Origin: Dehalococcoidales bacterium
GTDB lineage: Bacteria > Chloroflexota > Dehalococcoidia > Dehalococcoidales > UBA3254
DNA length: 5,695 bases
Direction: 5' to 3'
Assembly: GCA_028718465.1 (NCBI GenBank)
Contig: JAQULX010000210.1
Span: 1 to 5,695 of the forward strand
The position numbers and the translations under genes were made by a program. Shown here piece after piece: positions 4,873-5,695 of this stretch. A model generated the notes under the pieces. That model was not told the origin of the DNA and did no database searches. It saw nothing but the letters and a program-made list of their open reading frames with translations. Every line of letters starts with the position of its first letter. The first letter of the stretch is position 1.

Positions 4873-5655
4873 TCACTTGTTCTTGATAACAGGTTTCCTC
4901 TTTTCAAGGAACGCTGCCATGCTTTCTTTCTGGTCTTCGGTAGCGAAGCATTGAGCGAAGCATTCAATTTCAATATTGAGGCCGGTATTGAGGTCCGTGC
5001 TGGCTCCGTTATTAATGGCGGACTTGGCCAGTTTCAATATGGCGCTGCTCTTTCCCAGCAGTTTCTGGGCCATCGCCCTGGCTTCATTCATCAGTTCAGC
5101 GGAAGGGACCACTTTATTGAGCATGCCCATTTCATAAGCTTTTTTGGCGTCAATCATGTCCCCGGTGTAGATCAGTTCTTTGGCGCGATTGATCCCGATC
5201 AACCTCTGCAGCCTCTGGGTGCCGCCGGAACCCGGTATGATGCCGACATTTATTTCGAGCTGTCCGAACCGGGCGTTCTCCGAGGCGATGATGATATCGG
5301 CGCTCATAGCCAGTTCGGAGCCGCCGCCGAGAGCATAGCCGTTGACCGCAGCAATGACCGGCTTGTCCATGTTCCAGATAAGATCATAAGTCCTTTTCAG
5401 TTTGGAGGAGAAAGCGCGGGCTTCCGCCGCACTCAGTTTGGCCATGTTGGTAATGTCGGTGCCGGCTACGAAGGATTTTTCTCCGCTTCCGGTGATGATG
5501 ACCACCCTTACCTCGCTGTCATTTTCGATTTCCTGGAATAACTGTAGGAGTTCGTCATAAGCCTGGTCGTTGAGGGCGTTCATAGCCTGGGGGCGGTTGA
5601 TGGTAACAATACCGATTCCGTTGTCTTTTTCATAGAGAAGAGTTTGATAAGCCAC
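4873..5655 (-). CDS. crt: Enoyl-CoA hydratase / crotonase (3-hydroxybutyryl-CoA dehydratase)
   Basis: A 260-residue crotonase-fold enzyme of normal family length, hydrating trans-2-enoyl-CoA (typically crotonyl-CoA) to 3-hydroxyacyl-CoA or doing the reverse. Visible motifs are INRPQAMNAL (19-28), SFVAGTDI (61-68) with the first oxyanion-hole loop (AGTDI where AGADI is commoner), NGYALGGGSELAM (105-117) with the second oxyanion Gly and catalytic Glu114, and FGQLEINVGIIPGSGG (130-145) with the second catalytic Glu134. Having both glutamates points to a true hydratase and not an isomerase or other crotonase-fold enzyme. The C-terminus (AAFLEKRKP) is typical. The start is GTG 5655, five bases after AGGAGG (5666-5661). 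It is the first gene of the visible cluster, followed by hbd and the thiolase, its direct metabolic successors. Promoter or upstream genes lie beyond the window. Preference for C4 or longer substrates cannot be read from sequence. Confidence 0.96.
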   Translation of the reverse strand: MAYQTLLYEKDNGIGIVTINRPQAMNALNDQAYDELLQLFQEIENDSEVRVVIITGSGEKSFVAGTDITNMAKLSAAEARAFSSKLKRTYDLIWNMDKPVIAAVNGYALGGGSELAMSADIIIASENARFGQLEINVGIIPGSGGTQRLQRLIGINRAKELIYTGDMIDAKKAYEMGMLNKVVPSAELMNEARAMAQKLLGKSSAILKLAKSAINNGASTDLNTGLNIEIECFAQCFATEDQKESMAAFLEKRKPVIKNK

Positions 5656-5658
5656 AAG

Positions 5659-5667
5659 ATCCTCCTT
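5659..5667 (-). promoter_or_regulatory. Ribosome binding site fixing the GTG start of crt
   Basis: AAGGAGGAT (5667-5659 on the minus strand) is immediately upstream of GTG 5655, with five bases between AGGAGG and the start codon. It supports the GTG start. Confidence 0.8.
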
Positions 5668-5669
5668 TT

Positions 5670-5681
5670 GCCGAATTCGGC
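5670..5681. repeat. Perfect 12-base palindrome GCCGAATTCGGC in the crt leader
   Basis: GCCGAATTCGGC is fully self-complementary and lies directly upstream of the crt Shine-Dalgarno. It could be a small regulator-binding site or a leader hairpin of at most a few base pairs. Its core CGAATTCGG is repeated in the hbd-thiolase gap (3882-3890). The remaining bases to the window end are AT-rich and show no clear promoter. Confidence 0.4.
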
Positions 5682-5695
5682 TATGTTTATTTGAT

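Noticed and set aside
4951..5541. Plus-strand open frame opposite the crotonase (196 codons)
   Set aside because: The opposite strand carries both catalytic glutamates and the oxyanion-hole motifs of crotonase. The plus-strand translation looks like a mirror artefact.

Overview
The window looks like a stretch of chromosome from a Gram-positive-type anaerobe. My best guess is a clostridial or syntrophic Firmicute, with low to moderate confidence. The grounds are near-purine Shine-Dalgarno sequences (AAGGAGG type), tight intrinsic terminators with long T tracts, roughly balanced GC, frequent GTG starts, and a crotonase / 3-hydroxybutyryl-CoA dehydrogenase / thiolase operon typical of butyrate- or fatty-acid-metabolising anaerobes. 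No rRNA, tRNA, CRISPR, IS element, phage gene or origin was recognised.

Layout. (1) Positions 1-1484, minus strand: the 5' 494 codons of a Pif1-type SF1B DNA helicase that runs off the left edge, with the beginning of a WYL-like domain at the cut. It is easy to overlook because it has no stop inside the window and is overlaid by long spurious plus-strand frames. (2) Positions 1485-1698: a divergent intergenic region with a good sigma-A-type promoter for the rightward gene, a palindrome near the predicted transcription start, and two further inverted repeats. (3) Positions 1699-2478, plus strand: a complete classical short-chain dehydrogenase/reductase, apparently monocistronic, ending in a strong terminator. 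(4) Positions 2479-2614: a convergent gap with two strong hairpin terminators and a 14-base direct repeat. (5) Positions 2615-5655, minus strand: a three-gene cluster in transcription order enoyl-CoA hydratase (crotonase), 3-hydroxyacyl-CoA dehydrogenase, thiolase. All three genes start with GTG and have strong ribosome binding sites. The cluster's promoter, or any gene further upstream, lies beyond the right edge.

How the genes work together. The crotonase interconverts crotonyl-CoA and 3-hydroxybutyryl-CoA. The dehydrogenase interconverts that with acetoacetyl-CoA using a nicotinamide cofactor. The thiolase cleaves acetoacetyl-CoA to two acetyl-CoA or runs in reverse. Together they form the central part of short-chain beta-oxidation or butyrate formation. 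The acyl-CoA dehydrogenase and electron-transfer flavoprotein that would complete the path are not in the window, so direction cannot be decided. The SDR could act on a related oxo/hydroxy substrate, but it is transcribed separately and its substrate is unknown. The helicase belongs to DNA metabolism and has no evident link to the rest.

I see no convincing new multi-gene system. The observations most worth checking are a Ser replacing the usual catalytic-site Asn in the dehydrogenase, several substitutions in conserved thiolase motifs, the Pif1-WYL fusion, and the palindromes and repeats around the SDR gene.
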